Below are positions 38,441 to 47,448 of a stretch of 64,000 nt of DNA, piece after piece (within the stretch, counting starts at the first letter, position 1; every line of letters starts with the position of its first letter). A program made the translations under genes and the position numbers. The notes below the pieces were generated by a model that did no database searches, was not told where the DNA came from, and worked only from the letters and a program-made list of their open reading frames with translations. Origin of the DNA: Parvimonas sp000223315 (GTDB taxonomy: Bacteria > Bacillota > Clostridia > Tissierellales > Peptoniphilaceae); assembly GCA_050262155.1 (NCBI GenBank), contig CP189843.1, positions 1,302,001-1,366,000 of the forward strand. Reading direction: 5' to 3'.

Positions 38441-39820
38441 CTATTTTGTATCAATTAATAATTCTTTTGGTTTCTTTCTTAAAATATTTGAAGAAGAGAT
38501 TACCAATGCAATTGCAAGTACAATTGACATGAACAATACTACATAAAGAAGGGCTTTTGGATTAATGCTGACATCTAAACTTGTTAATGTCTTATTAAAT
38601 CCGTCAACTTCAGCTCCGCCTCCTAATTTAGTTGATGCTGACTGTCTTGCGATTTGTTTTGCAATACTTCCTGTAACTTTTTGTAAAATACTGTTTCCAA
38701 GCATTTTTCCTGTATAACCTGCCAAGAAATATGAACCTATAAATGCCGGGATTGCAACGAAAAGCAATTCAATGGCAAATTGTCCGAATATCTTAGTTTT
38801 AGAAATTCCTATTGATAACAATACTGCAATTTCTTTCTTTCTGGCATTCATCCACAAGAATAATAGTAATGTAACTACTAAACCTGCAAATATTAGAGAA
38901 CCTGCAAATAATTGATTTGCAATTGAATATATTCCTGAAATTGATTTTTGTAATGCAGGGAAGTTTGAAGAACTCTTAATTAAATTATAAGATCTCCAGT
39001 TAATATCCAATTTTTTAAGATCTTTTATTACTTGATCTAAATTTCTATTACCTTTTACAAAGAATGTTGCATCTTGGTATGTTGCTGTATCTTCAGTATT
39101 TCCATAAACTTTGGCTGCTGTATGAACATCTGTAATTAAAGTATTTTCATAAAGCTCTTGATTATAAGTTACAGCGCTTTTTCCATGTCCATCAAAAAGA
39201 CCTTTAATTTCTACTTCTACAGTTTCATTTGCTCTCTTTTCATTATCTGCATCATATAAATTGGATTTTAATTTAATCTTATCTCCAACTTTTAAATTAT
39301 TTTTTGCAGCTAAATCTTTATGCATTAAAATTTTATTTTTATCTTCGCTATTTAAATGTTCCCCTTCAACTAATTTATATGCTCCGGAAACAAATTTTGT
39401 TTCTTTTTGAGAACTGTTTACACCTGTTAACATAACTGCTCTTTTGAAGTTTTTAGCTCTTTCTGCAGATTCGTTTTGACCAGCACCCGGTGCTTGAACT
39501 ATATCTAAATTGTCGTCAAGATTGGCAACACTGTTGATTCTTTTAACAAAATTATCCACATGTCCTGAATCAACAATTTTCTTGATGTCTTGACCTCTTA
39601 CATTACCACCACCTCTGGCAGTACCTTGATTTACTCTTCTATTTATTTCCATTGTAAAACTGTTTGTAATATTTCCAAAAGTTTCTTCTGATGCCTTATT
39701 TGTAGCATCTTTTATAGATAAACTTATCAAGCTAAGTGCTGACATTGATAAGATAATTAATAATATAATTAATGATTTTAAACTCTTTCTGGTTACGTAC
39801 GCAAAAGCATTTTTAAACAT
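38441..39820 (-). CDS. FtsX/MacB-type ABC transporter permease
   Basis: 459 aa. One N-terminal helix (SLIILLIILSMSALSLISLS), a large extracellular MacB_PCD-like domain (about 45-285) and three C-terminal FtsX helices (SLIFAGLVVTLLLFLW; FAIELLFVAIPAFIGSYFLA; VVLFMSIVLAIALVIS). Such permeases transmit mechanical work from a cytoplasmic ATPase to export peptides, lipoproteins or to regulate cell-wall enzymes. Third gene of the operon, 10 nt after the ATPase gene, and clearly paralogous to the first permease. AGGAGG precedes the ATG. Confidence 0.85.
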   Translation of the reverse strand: MFKNAFAYVTRKSLKSLIILLIILSMSALSLISLSIKDATNKASEETFGNITNSFTMEINRRVNQGTARGGGNVRGQDIKKIVDSGHVDNFVKRINSVANLDDNLDIVQAPGAGQNESAERAKNFKRAVMLTGVNSSQKETKFVSGAYKLVEGEHLNSEDKNKILMHKDLAAKNNLKVGDKIKLKSNLYDADNEKRANETVEVEIKGLFDGHGKSAVTYNQELYENTLITDVHTAAKVYGNTEDTATYQDATFFVKGNRNLDQVIKDLKKLDINWRSYNLIKSSSNFPALQKSISGIYSIANQLFAGSLIFAGLVVTLLLFLWMNARKKEIAVLLSIGISKTKIFGQFAIELLFVAIPAFIGSYFLAGYTGKMLGNSILQKVTGSIAKQIARQSASTKLGGGAEVDGFNKTLTSLDVSINPKALLYVVLFMSIVLAIALVISSSNILRKKPKELLIDTK

Positions 39821-39830
39821 TGCTTACCTC

Positions 39831-40475
39831 CTAATTACTTTTTGTTACTTCTTTTAATCTTTTATTATTAAGCTCAAGTATCGTATCAGCTGCACTTGCA
39901 ACTTCTTTACTATGAGTTACTACTATTACACATTTATTTCTCTCTTTTGCAAGTTTTTTCAATACTTCTATTATTTCTCCTGCAGTAGTTTCATCCAAGT
40001 TACCTGTAGGTTCGTCTGCCAAAATAACCGGTGCTTCTGATACTAAAGCTCTTGCAATAGCAACTCTTTGTTGTTGTCCACCTGATAGTTTCATTACATT
40101 TCTTCTAACTTGAGTTCTATCAAGTCCCAATTCAAGCAAGATATCTTCAGATGCTTTACTATTTACCAATCTGATATTTTCTAATGGTGATAGATAATCT
40201 ATAAGATTGTAGTTTTGGAATACTAAAGATATATTGTTCTTTCTGTGATTACTATAACCTGCTTTTTCTATATTTTCGTTATTGAACAAAATTTCTCCGC
40301 TGTTCGGTTTATCTAAACCTGCTAAAAGTGAAAGCAAAGTTGACTTTCCTGTTCCTGATTTACCGATAATCGCATAAAATTTTCCAAGTTCAAATCCTTG
40401 ATTTATTAATGATAAAACTTTTTCTTTTGAATTCGCATAACTATATGTTACATTTTTAATTTCTAATGTGTTCAT
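39831..40475 (-). CDS. ABC transporter ATPase (LolD/MacB type)
   Basis: 214-aa ATPase. Walker A IGKSGTGKSTLLS, Q-loop LVFQNYNLIDYLSP, signature LSGGQQQRVAIARAL, Walker B VILADEPTGNLD, H-loop VVTHSKEVA. DEPTGNLD is characteristic of LolD/MacB/FtsE-type ATPases that pair with FtsX-like permeases. It lies between two such permeases, which probably form a heterodimer with two copies of this protein. Confidence 0.92.
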   Translation of the reverse strand: MNTLEIKNVTYSYANSKEKVLSLINQGFELGKFYAIIGKSGTGKSTLLSLLAGLDKPNSGEILFNNENIEKAGYSNHRKNNISLVFQNYNLIDYLSPLENIRLVNSKASEDILLELGLDRTQVRRNVMKLSGGQQQRVAIARALVSEAPVILADEPTGNLDETTAGEIIEVLKKLAKERNKCVIVVTHSKEVASAADTILELNNKRLKEVTKSN

Positions 40476-40485
40476 TTATTTCCTC

Positions 40486-41772
40486 CTAGCTAATTTGTGA
40501 TAATATTTCTTTTGGTTTCTTAATTAAAATCAATCCTGATGCAAAAACTACTGATAAAACAATAATTAGCAATAAAACTCCATAACTTTGTGCAAAAGTT
40601 ATTAAACTGTTCATATTATATCCATTACTTACGAAATTGGATGTAATTGATGTAGTATCATCGGAACTAATCAATCCTCCGATAATTTGATTTACTACCA
40701 AATTTCCAAATATCAAAGATACCAGAATTGCCGGAATTGATATAAATATTAATTCCATAATAAATTGACCTATAATTTTTAATTTACTTACACCTATGGA
40801 CAATAATATTCCGATTTCATAAATTCTTTCTCTTAACCATAATATCAATATCAATGAAAGAACTACAGAACCACCAATCATAATTGCAAAAGTCATTATT
40901 CTTATAATATGCTTAACTCCGCTTAATGACTCTAAAGCTTCTTTAAATGAGTTTGAATCCTTATCAACAGTATAAGTTTTTTCCCAATCTACATTAAGCT
41001 TTTTAACTTTATTTATTGCCTCGTCCATCTTTTCAGGAGTGCTTGTAAAAAATGTCATCTTATTTACAAGTTCTTTGTTTCCTTCAGCATTTAAAGCCTT
41101 TTGTGCTGAATCATAATCCGTAAACATCATATTTTCACTCAAGTCTGAAGACAATCCTGTTTGTGTCTCCTGTTTCTTTCCTGAAAAAATTCCAACAATT
41201 TCAAATTCAGTTTGCTTATTGCTTTTATCATTTTTATTTGGATCTACAAATTCTAAACTAATTTTATCTCCTAATTTTAATTTGTTCTTTTCAGCAAACT
41301 CCTCATGAACTAAAATCTTATTTTTATCATTTTTTTCAATATTTCTTCCCTCTTTTATTGTAAAAACTCCACTACTAAACAAAACATTTCTTTTTACATT
41401 GCTTGTAGCTTGAATTGATACAATATTTTTTAAGTAACTTGGAATATCATCTCTTGTGATTTGTTGCCCGCTGTCAACTGCATTTGTATTTGACAATCTT
41501 GCCAAGCCTTCATATTGAGTAATTATCTCTTCAATTTCCTTTATATCATTTATACCTTTTAACTCATTTCTATCAAAATATCCCTGACTATCCTTTCTGG
41601 CTATGGATGAAGATGAATTTGAAGACTTATACAAAGACTTCTCCAAACTAGCTCCTGATTTCAAAATATTTAGACAAGCGTATAAACATGAAAGAACTAC
41701 TGTCAAAATAATAAAAACTATCAGAGTTCTATTCTTTTTTCTTAAAACATATGCTATCGCATTTTTTACCAC
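40486..41772 (-). CDS. FtsX/MacB-type ABC transporter permease
   Basis: 428 aa, architecture as in its partner permease: an N-terminal helix (TLIVFIILTVVLSCLYACLN), an extracellular domain of about 230 residues and three C-terminal helices (IMIGGSVVLSLILILWL; FIMELIFISIPAILVSLIFG; VLLLIIVLSVVFASGLILI). First gene of the three-gene operon. It probably starts with GTG at 41772 (MVKNAIAYVLRKK, like MFKNAFAYVTRKS of the partner); the ribosome site is weak. Confidence 0.82.
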   Translation of the reverse strand: MVKNAIAYVLRKKNRTLIVFIILTVVLSCLYACLNILKSGASLEKSLYKSSNSSSSIARKDSQGYFDRNELKGINDIKEIEEIITQYEGLARLSNTNAVDSGQQITRDDIPSYLKNIVSIQATSNVKRNVLFSSGVFTIKEGRNIEKNDKNKILVHEEFAEKNKLKLGDKISLEFVDPNKNDKSNKQTEFEIVGIFSGKKQETQTGLSSDLSENMMFTDYDSAQKALNAEGNKELVNKMTFFTSTPEKMDEAINKVKKLNVDWEKTYTVDKDSNSFKEALESLSGVKHIIRIMTFAIMIGGSVVLSLILILWLRERIYEIGILLSIGVSKLKIIGQFIMELIFISIPAILVSLIFGNLVVNQIIGGLISSDDTTSITSNFVSNGYNMNSLITFAQSYGVLLLIIVLSVVFASGLILIKKPKEILSQIS

Positions 41773-41949
41773 TGTCCTATTCAGCTCCCCTCTCTCAAAT
41801 TTATTTTAATTTCAAAGCATTTTCTTTACAGTAGCTATTTTAAACCAGATTTATGAAATATTTATGAAATGAAAATGAAATATTTATGAAATGAAAAAAT
41901 TTTTTGATGCCTTTTATATTTTTTAAAATATTTCTTTTAAAATTTGAAG

Positions 41950-42650
41950 ATTATTTTCTTTTGACGTTAAGCTCCTAATCGAAGATTATTCCCTATACGT
42001 CATTTCGAGCGAAACGAAGCGTAGCTGAGTGTAGTCAATCTAGCCCTAACTTAGATTATTTACTTGTAAATAATATATAGTAGGTCTGACGCAAAGATTG
42101 TCCAAATCTTTGATTTTGATACAATCGACTGCGGAAATCTCATACTTTTAATTCAGTATTATTGACTACAAATATTTAATTCATAATAAATGGGCTTTAT
42201 GAGATCTCTCCACTCCGTTTCACTCCGGTCGAGATGACGTGTTAGATGCTTTCCCTATGCAACATACTATGACGTGATGCTTTTTGTTTTCTATGCATTT
42301 TTTAGTTATTTTTGAAGATTATTTTCTTTTAACGTTAAGCTCCTAAACGAAGATTCTTACTTATACGTCATTTCGACTGTAGCGAAGCGAAATGGAGAAA
42401 TCTCATTTGATTGTTTACTTGTAAACAATCAAATGTAAATATGACACAAAGATTATCCAAATCTTTGATTTGGATACAATCGACTGCGGAAATCTCACAC
42501 TTTTAATTCAGTATTATTGACTACAAATATTTAATTCATAATAAAGGGGCTTTATGAGATCTCTCCATTTCGCGTTGCTCCAGTCGAGATGACGTGTTGG
42601 GGGATTCACTTTGCTTGTTGCTATGACGTGCATTGTTTATTTTTTAAATA
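41950..42650 (+). repeat. MITE-like repeat array B, two complete units
   Basis: Tandem direct units at 41997-42240 and 42365-42595, each starting ACGTCATTTCGA and ending TCGAGATGACGT, separated by about 125 bp. Inside are conserved TCTAGCCCTAACTTAGATT, GTAGGTCTGACGCAAAG and the TCCAAATCTTTGATTT hairpin. Both are preceded by TTTAACGTTAAGCTCCTAA-like flanks and followed by a further CTATGACGTG. No coding capacity. This fills the 41.8-42.66 kb gap on the left of the sirtuin operon. Confidence 0.8.
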
Positions 42651-42660
42651 TTATTTACAC

Positions 42661-42693
42661 AAAAAAAGAATACTCTTAAAAAGAATATTCTTT
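42661..42693 (-). terminator. Terminator of the sirtuin operon
   Basis: Minus-strand AAAGAATATTCTT / AAGAGTATTCTTT hairpin with T run. Nearly the same sequence ends the radical SAM gene at 45.91 kb. Confidence 0.8.
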
Positions 42694-42710
42694 CATAAAA
42701 CTTTTATTTA

Positions 42711-43700
42711 TTATTCCATAATTTTCTTTAGTATTTCTCCAATATCTCCGTCAATACAAATGCTTCTGTCTTTTATTTGTTCAGGGTAAAATGCTTCTTT
42801 ATAATTAATACAGGCATAAATTGAATTTTTATTTTCCATAGTCATTTGCCAAAAAGGATATTTTATTATTACAGGAGTATTATTTCCAACACCCAACTCT
42901 AAAAAGAGTATATGTTTATCTTTATACTTTTCAAGGAAATTATAATATTCTTTCGATGCTTTATACCAACCTTCATCTTCGACAAAGGAAGTATCAGCAC
43001 GAAGATTCATTGTAACATCAGAGCCATCATCAGGACATTTTGGAATCATATCTGTAGGAATTTTCATTGATATTTCCCTATTTTCAGGGATATCAAAAAT
43101 ACCTTCTTCATTTTTCTTAAATCCTTGAACTTCTATTGCTTTCATAACCCATTCTTCATTATCATAGGTCTTTTGATTTTGTGGATTCACACTTTGAAAT
43201 AATCCATAATCTCCTTGAGTATAGAAAAGTCTTTTTTTATCAAATCCTGCCCTTTGAAATTGATGATCTACATTTGTAGTAATAACAAAATATTCTTTGT
43301 CCTTTATAATGGAAAACAAATCTCCGTAAACCGGTTTTGGTGGTTCGATATATCTATTAAAATATATATGCCTTGCCCACCAAGCCCAAAGTGTTTCTCT
43401 ATCCGGAAAAGGATAAAACCCACCTGAATACATATTACTTATTCCAAATTTTTTTGAAAAATCAAAGAAATATTTTTCAAATCTCTCTCCACTATAAGTC
43501 AAACCTGCCGAAGTTGAAAGCCCCGCTCCTGCTCCTATTACAATCGCATCTGCATTTTCTATTTCATTTTTTAAAAATTCAATCTTTTCCTTATTTAACT
43601 CACTTTCAGAAGTTATATTTTTCCCAACAGTCTTTAATCCCTTAAGTCCCATTTGAATACTTTCTCTGTATCCATCTGTTTTATTATAATTTTCTTTCAT
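42711..43700 (-). CDS. Sir2 family protein, macrodomain-linked (SirTM-like)
   Basis: 329-aa sirtuin. NAD-binding GAGAGLSTSAG (about 58-68), TTNVDHQFQRAGF (the NVD motif and active-site region) and a late LELGVGNNTPVIIKYPF. Class M sirtuins (SirTM) act mainly as protein mono-ADP-ribosyltransferases and are encoded with a macrodomain hydrolase, as here. The zinc site usually has two Cys pairs; this one shows only KCPDDGSD before VTMNLR, so the second Cys of a CxxC is Asp. The lipoyl carrier GcvH-L and ligase LplA2 of the described SirTM operons are not in this window. Last of three genes, 7 nt after the unknown gene. Confidence 0.8.
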   Translation of the reverse strand: MKENYNKTDGYRESIQMGLKGLKTVGKNITSESELNKEKIEFLKNEIENADAIVIGAGAGLSTSAGLTYSGERFEKYFFDFSKKFGISNMYSGGFYPFPDRETLWAWWARHIYFNRYIEPPKPVYGDLFSIIKDKEYFVITTNVDHQFQRAGFDKKRLFYTQGDYGLFQSVNPQNQKTYDNEEWVMKAIEVQGFKKNEEGIFDIPENREISMKIPTDMIPKCPDDGSDVTMNLRADTSFVEDEGWYKASKEYYNFLEKYKDKHILFLELGVGNNTPVIIKYPFWQMTMENKNSIYACINYKEAFYPEQIKDRSICIDGDIGEILKKIME

Positions 43701-43707
43701 ATTTTGC

Positions 43708-44502
43708 CTACAAATCTAAAATCCTTTTATATTCTCTTATATCGGGCTCTTTTCTATCTATGCACCATTCTTTTATAACTTTTATAAGTTCGGATTTATC
43801 TTCTATAAATGTTTGATATACCCCGCCATTTTTTTCTATTTCAAAAATATAAGAATCTATTTCATTTGAAATTTTCTTACTAAATAATGATGAAAAAAAT
43901 CCCTTATTTTTATAACAAGGAGTACATTGTATAAAATTACTTTGTTTTCCATCAGTTTCATACCAAATGGTAATGAATGTTAGTCCTCCATTTTCATTTA
44001 CTCGGTCAATATCATTAAATTTTTCAATAAAGTTTTCAATATTTTCCCAATCACATTCGAAGTCGTCTATGCTTTCTGTTCTACATTTTAATATGTCAAT
44101 CCCTTTACAAAAAATTGCATCATTACTTTGAAGATTATAAATTCCTACACCATATTCATCTGCAATACTTTTTACAAATTCCAATGCCTCATCTTCAACA
44201 TTGTATGAGAATGCACAATATACTCCATTCTTTCCTAAGCTATAATCAGTCAAATGATTTTCTGAATCCTCTGTTGCATAGGCAATCTCATCAGGCAAAG
44301 CATACTTCCCACTTATTGGTGGAAATTTTTCAAACATCTTTTTAACCCAACAGGATATTACATCAGAACAGCCATCCAAAGATTCATAATCTTTATTTTC
44401 TTTATTTTCTTTATATTCTGTAAACTCCTCCTGATATGCAAATACATCCAAAGAAGTTTTTATCTCTTCTCTTTTTTCAAAGACAAATAAATCAAAACTC
44501 AT
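43708..44502 (-). CDS. Uncharacterised protein, MSFDLFVF start, between macrodomain and sirtuin
   Basis: 264-aa soluble acidic protein (no signal peptide or helices). It starts MSFDLFVFEKREEIKT; proteins beginning MS(Y/F)DL.VF occur as small cytosolic proteins, some near toxin-immunity loci, but I cannot assign a family with confidence. Other visible features are Trp/Cys-containing CSDVISCWVKKM, a charged centre (SIDDFECDWENIENFIEKF) and WYETDGKQSNFIQCTPCY. AGGAG precedes the ATG. Its place inside the operon suggests it works with the ADP-ribosylation pair as target, regulator or immunity factor. That is inference only. Confidence 0.7.
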   Translation of the reverse strand: MSFDLFVFEKREEIKTSLDVFAYQEEFTEYKENKENKDYESLDGCSDVISCWVKKMFEKFPPISGKYALPDEIAYATEDSENHLTDYSLGKNGVYCAFSYNVEDEALEFVKSIADEYGVGIYNLQSNDAIFCKGIDILKCRTESIDDFECDWENIENFIEKFNDIDRVNENGGLTFITIWYETDGKQSNFIQCTPCYKNKGFFSSLFSKKISNEIDSYIFEIEKNGGVYQTFIEDKSELIKVIKEWCIDRKEPDIREYKRILDL

Positions 44503-44538
44503 AATTATCTCCTTTTTAAAATAGTATAATCATTAGTA

Positions 44539-45336
44539 TTATATCATTTTTTCATAATATTTTTTATCTTCGTCTTTGAAAACATTAAAAATAATCCTAT
44601 CCATAGCTAAAGGGTGTTCTAAAACCCACTTTTTAGTTGTATCAATTGCAATCTCTGCTGCTCTTTCCTTTGGAAAACGAAATTCTCCTGTTGATATACA
44701 ACAAAATGCTACACTTTTAAGTCCATTTTCTAAACACATATCCAAAGTTTTTTCGTAACAGTCAGCTAATTCTTTTTCAAGCTCTTTAGTAAGCTCTCCA
44801 TAAACAATTGGACCAACTATATGAATTACTTTTTTTGAAGGCAGATTATATGCATCTGTAAGCATAGGAACAGCAGTAGGCTGTTCATAATCTTGACCAT
44901 ATTTTTTCTTAAGTTCCTGCATTTTTTCGTTACATTCTGCCCTTAGTTGAATTCCTGCAAAAGTATGTATTTGATTATCAATACATAGATGCATTGGAGC
45001 CCAACATCCAAGCATTATTGAATTCGCCGCATTAACTATAGTGTCAACCTTAAGTCTTGTAATATCTCCTTGCCAAATGGAAAAAACATCTTTAATAATT
45101 GGAATATCCTTAAGCTCTACAATTTCCTTTTCTTCTGCACAAAGTTTTAAATATTCATCTTGAACTTTTAAAACTTCATCATCCATTTTTCTTGGTATAC
45201 GGATATTCATAAGAGAACGTAAAACTACCTTTTTTTGAGTTTCATCTTCAGGAATTTCCATATTTTTATAATTATCCGAATCAGCTATAAATGCTTTTAC
45301 TAAAAAATCCAACATTTGATATTTGTTTTTATTCAT
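44539..45336 (-). CDS. Zinc-dependent macrodomain protein-ADP-ribose hydrolase
   Basis: 265 aa. A helical N-terminal region (1-80) precedes the macrodomain. VDTIVNAANSIMLGC is the ADP-ribose site. GCWAPMHLCIDNQIHTFAGI with a following C provides the Cys/His/Cys set that binds zinc in SirTM-linked macrodomains. CCISTGEFRFPKERAAEIA is the phosphate loop. These enzymes remove ADP-ribose placed by the partner sirtuin. First gene of the operon, with AGGAGGGTG before the ATG at 45336. Confidence 0.88.
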   Translation of the reverse strand: MNKNKYQMLDFLVKAFIADSDNYKNMEIPEDETQKKVVLRSLMNIRIPRKMDDEVLKVQDEYLKLCAEEKEIVELKDIPIIKDVFSIWQGDITRLKVDTIVNAANSIMLGCWAPMHLCIDNQIHTFAGIQLRAECNEKMQELKKKYGQDYEQPTAVPMLTDAYNLPSKKVIHIVGPIVYGELTKELEKELADCYEKTLDMCLENGLKSVAFCCISTGEFRFPKERAAEIAIDTTKKWVLEHPLAMDRIIFNVFKDEDKKYYEKMI

Positions 45337-45424
45337 ATAATCACCCTCCTTTTACTATATTACCCAAATGAAATATCTATAATTCTATTTTTACATCCTA
45401 AACTAGATATATGAAATATTTTTG

Positions 45425-45905
45425 TAAATTTAATAGTTAAGGGGCTTTAGGAGATTTCCGGAGTCATTGTTTCAAATAATACAATAACTCCGTCAGACCT
45501 ACTATTCTTTGCAAGCACGGAGCTTTAGGAGATCTTTCGACTCCGTTACACTACGCTCAAGATGACGTGTTTGGGGATTTACTTTGCTTGTTGCTATGAC
45601 GTACAACATTTTACTTCTTATAAATTTTTAAACAATTGAAGTTTATTTACTTTTAACGTATAGCTCCTAAACAAAGCATTCTTCTTTATACGTCATTTCG
45701 ACCAAAACGAAGCATAGCTGAGTGTAGTCAATCTAGCCCTAACTTAGATTATTTACTTGTAAATAATCTATAGTAGGTCTGACGCAAAGATTGTCCAAAT
45801 CTTTGATTTGGGTACAATCGACTGCGGAAATCTCATAGTTTTGCTTGTTTACAAGTAAAACTAAATGTATCGTAGAAAATATCATAATTTTACTTCTTAT
45901 TTTCA
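45425..45905 (+). repeat. MITE-like repeat array C (truncated units)
   Basis: A right-end fragment (about 45437-45605, ending in CTCAAGATGACGT then CTATGACGT) is followed by a left-end fragment starting ACGTCATTTCGACC at 45690 and running to about 45860. Same orientation as array B. Together the two arrays bracket the sirtuin operon. Short frames on either strand are products of the repeat, not genes. Confidence 0.75.
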
Positions 45906-45907
45906 AC

Positions 45908-45940
45908 AAAAAAGAATACTCTAAAAAAGAATATTCTTTC
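45908..45940 (-). terminator. Terminator of the radical SAM gene
   Basis: Hairpin AAAGAATATTCTT / AGAGTATTCTTTTT on the minus strand, almost identical in sequence to the terminator at 42661-42693. Confidence 0.8.
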
Positions 45941-45965
45941 ATAAAATCTATCGAATTATTTATTA

Positions 45966-46841
45966 TTACAAATCAAAAATACTTAGTTGTTTGGATATTT
46001 CTTTTTCTTCAAATGTATTTAAATAACTAAAAATTTTATTATAATCATACATAATTTTTTCGTTTTCACAGAAGTCTCGAAAAATTTTCATAAGTCTATA
46101 ATTATTTTTACTGTTAATAACATAAGAATTACCAAACTCTCTAATATATCTATCTTTAAGATATGGGAAGTGTTTATCTAGTTTAGAATAAAAGTATTCC
46201 CTATTTCCCTCTCGCAAGGTAAGTCCCATTCCAAAGCAGAGAATTCCTTTTACCTTTGCCTCTTTGCAATAATTTAAAATGCCAATAACATTTTCTTCTG
46301 TATCATTAATATATGGTAAAATCGGAGTCATCCATACTACCGTAGGTATTCCTGCTTCTCTTAATTTAATCAAGGTTTCAACTCTTTCCTTTGTAGTAGA
46401 AACATTTGGTTCAATTATCCTACATAATCTTTCATCATAGGTTGTGAGTGTCATTTGAACAACACATTTTGTCTTGGAGTTAATCTCTTTTAATAAATCC
46501 AAATCCCTGATTATATTTGATGACTTTGTAATGAGTGTAAGTCCAAAACCATATTTATTTATTATTTCTATTGCTTGTCTTATATAATTCAGTTTTAATT
46601 CCTCATTAATGTAGGGGTCAGTCATTGACCCCATACCTATCATACATTTTTTTCTTTTTCTTTTAAGTCTATCTTCCAAAAGCTCTATTGAATTTTCTTT
46701 TACTTCAATATCTTCAAAACTGTGATTCATCTGATAACATTTACTTCTTGAATCGCAATAAATACAGCCATGTGTACAACCTCGAAACAAATTCATTCCG
46801 TTTTTAGAAGATAATATTCCTTTTACTTTTACAAAATGCAT
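45966..46841 (-). CDS. Radical SAM protein, SPL-like (Rv2578c-type)
   Basis: 291 aa. Three cysteines CTHGCIYC (CxxxCxxC, about residues 22-29) bind the 4Fe-4S cluster that cleaves S-adenosylmethionine; the preceding NLFRGC and following DSRSKCY are typical of the SPL/Rv2578c-like family. GMGSMTDPYINEE, TLITKSSNIIRDLDLL and TTYDERLCRIIEP are further family blocks. Substrate unknown; spore photoproduct repair is unlikely in a non-sporing coccus. It lies 23 nt after the ClbS/DfsB gene and may share its transcript. Confidence 0.85.
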   Translation of the reverse strand: MHFVKVKGILSSKNGMNLFRGCTHGCIYCDSRSKCYQMNHSFEDIEVKENSIELLEDRLKRKRKKCMIGMGSMTDPYINEELKLNYIRQAIEIINKYGFGLTLITKSSNIIRDLDLLKEINSKTKCVVQMTLTTYDERLCRIIEPNVSTTKERVETLIKLREAGIPTVVWMTPILPYINDTEENVIGILNYCKEAKVKGILCFGMGLTLREGNREYFYSKLDKHFPYLKDRYIREFGNSYVINSKNNYRLMKIFRDFCENEKIMYDYNKIFSYLNTFEEKEISKQLSIFDL

Positions 46842-46864
46842 CCTAATCCCTTTTCTATTTAGAA

Positions 46865-47404
46865 TTAATTTTTACAATTCTTTTGATGTGCTTTAAGTTT
46901 CTTAATCGCCCAATCATAATGACTTGAAGTGGCACTTACAAAATATGAACCTAATGTACTCCCTCCAACCCATTTAAAAATATTTTTAGAAAACAATTCA
47001 TCATTTGAAAACTTTTCAGCCAAAACTAAAACATCCTTATGAGATTTATTAATCATTTTCTTTGCCTCTTCTAAAGGTGTATTTTGATGTTTTTTCCAAA
47101 ATTCTACATTCATATCACCATAGGTTTTCCAATTATAAGGCTTTGGTATAAAGGGCTTTTCTTCCCCATTTTGATTGGAATTTACCCAATTTAAAATTAA
47201 CATATGCCATTCATATAGATGAATTAAAATATCTCTTAAATTTTTATCCCTTTTCCAATGTGCTTCTTTCTTTTTTTCGTCAGCAGAAAAGTCAAAAGGA
47301 GTATTCAGCTCTTTTTCTGACAATTTAGAAATCAATTCATTTAACTTTTCATAATTTTCTTTTGCGCTAATAATTAAATCTTCTTTAGTAGTTGGTCTAG
47401 CCAT
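46865..47404 (-). CDS. ClbS/DfsB family four-helix bundle protein
   Basis: 179 aa. It starts MARPTTKEDLIISAKENYEKL, the standard opening of the DUF1706 family, with LRDILIHLYEWHMLILNWV and the SHYDWAIKKL end. ClbS protects its host from colibactin; most homologues have unknown targets. AAGGAGGG precedes the ATG. It is immediately downstream of the WYL regulator and an apparent operator copy lies just upstream (47451-47475). Confidence 0.88.
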   Translation of the reverse strand: MARPTTKEDLIISAKENYEKLNELISKLSEKELNTPFDFSADEKKKEAHWKRDKNLRDILIHLYEWHMLILNWVNSNQNGEEKPFIPKPYNWKTYGDMNVEFWKKHQNTPLEEAKKMINKSHKDVLVLAEKFSNDELFSKNIFKWVGGSTLGSYFVSATSSHYDWAIKKLKAHQKNCKN

Positions 47405-47448
47405 AATAACCCTCCTTATTTTATACTATATATTAATTATACAAAAGA

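Noticed and set aside
45739..46030. Short frames on both strands around 45.7-46.0 kb
   Set aside because: Repeat sequence and the terminator of the radical SAM gene explain them; the plus frame also runs antisense into that gene.
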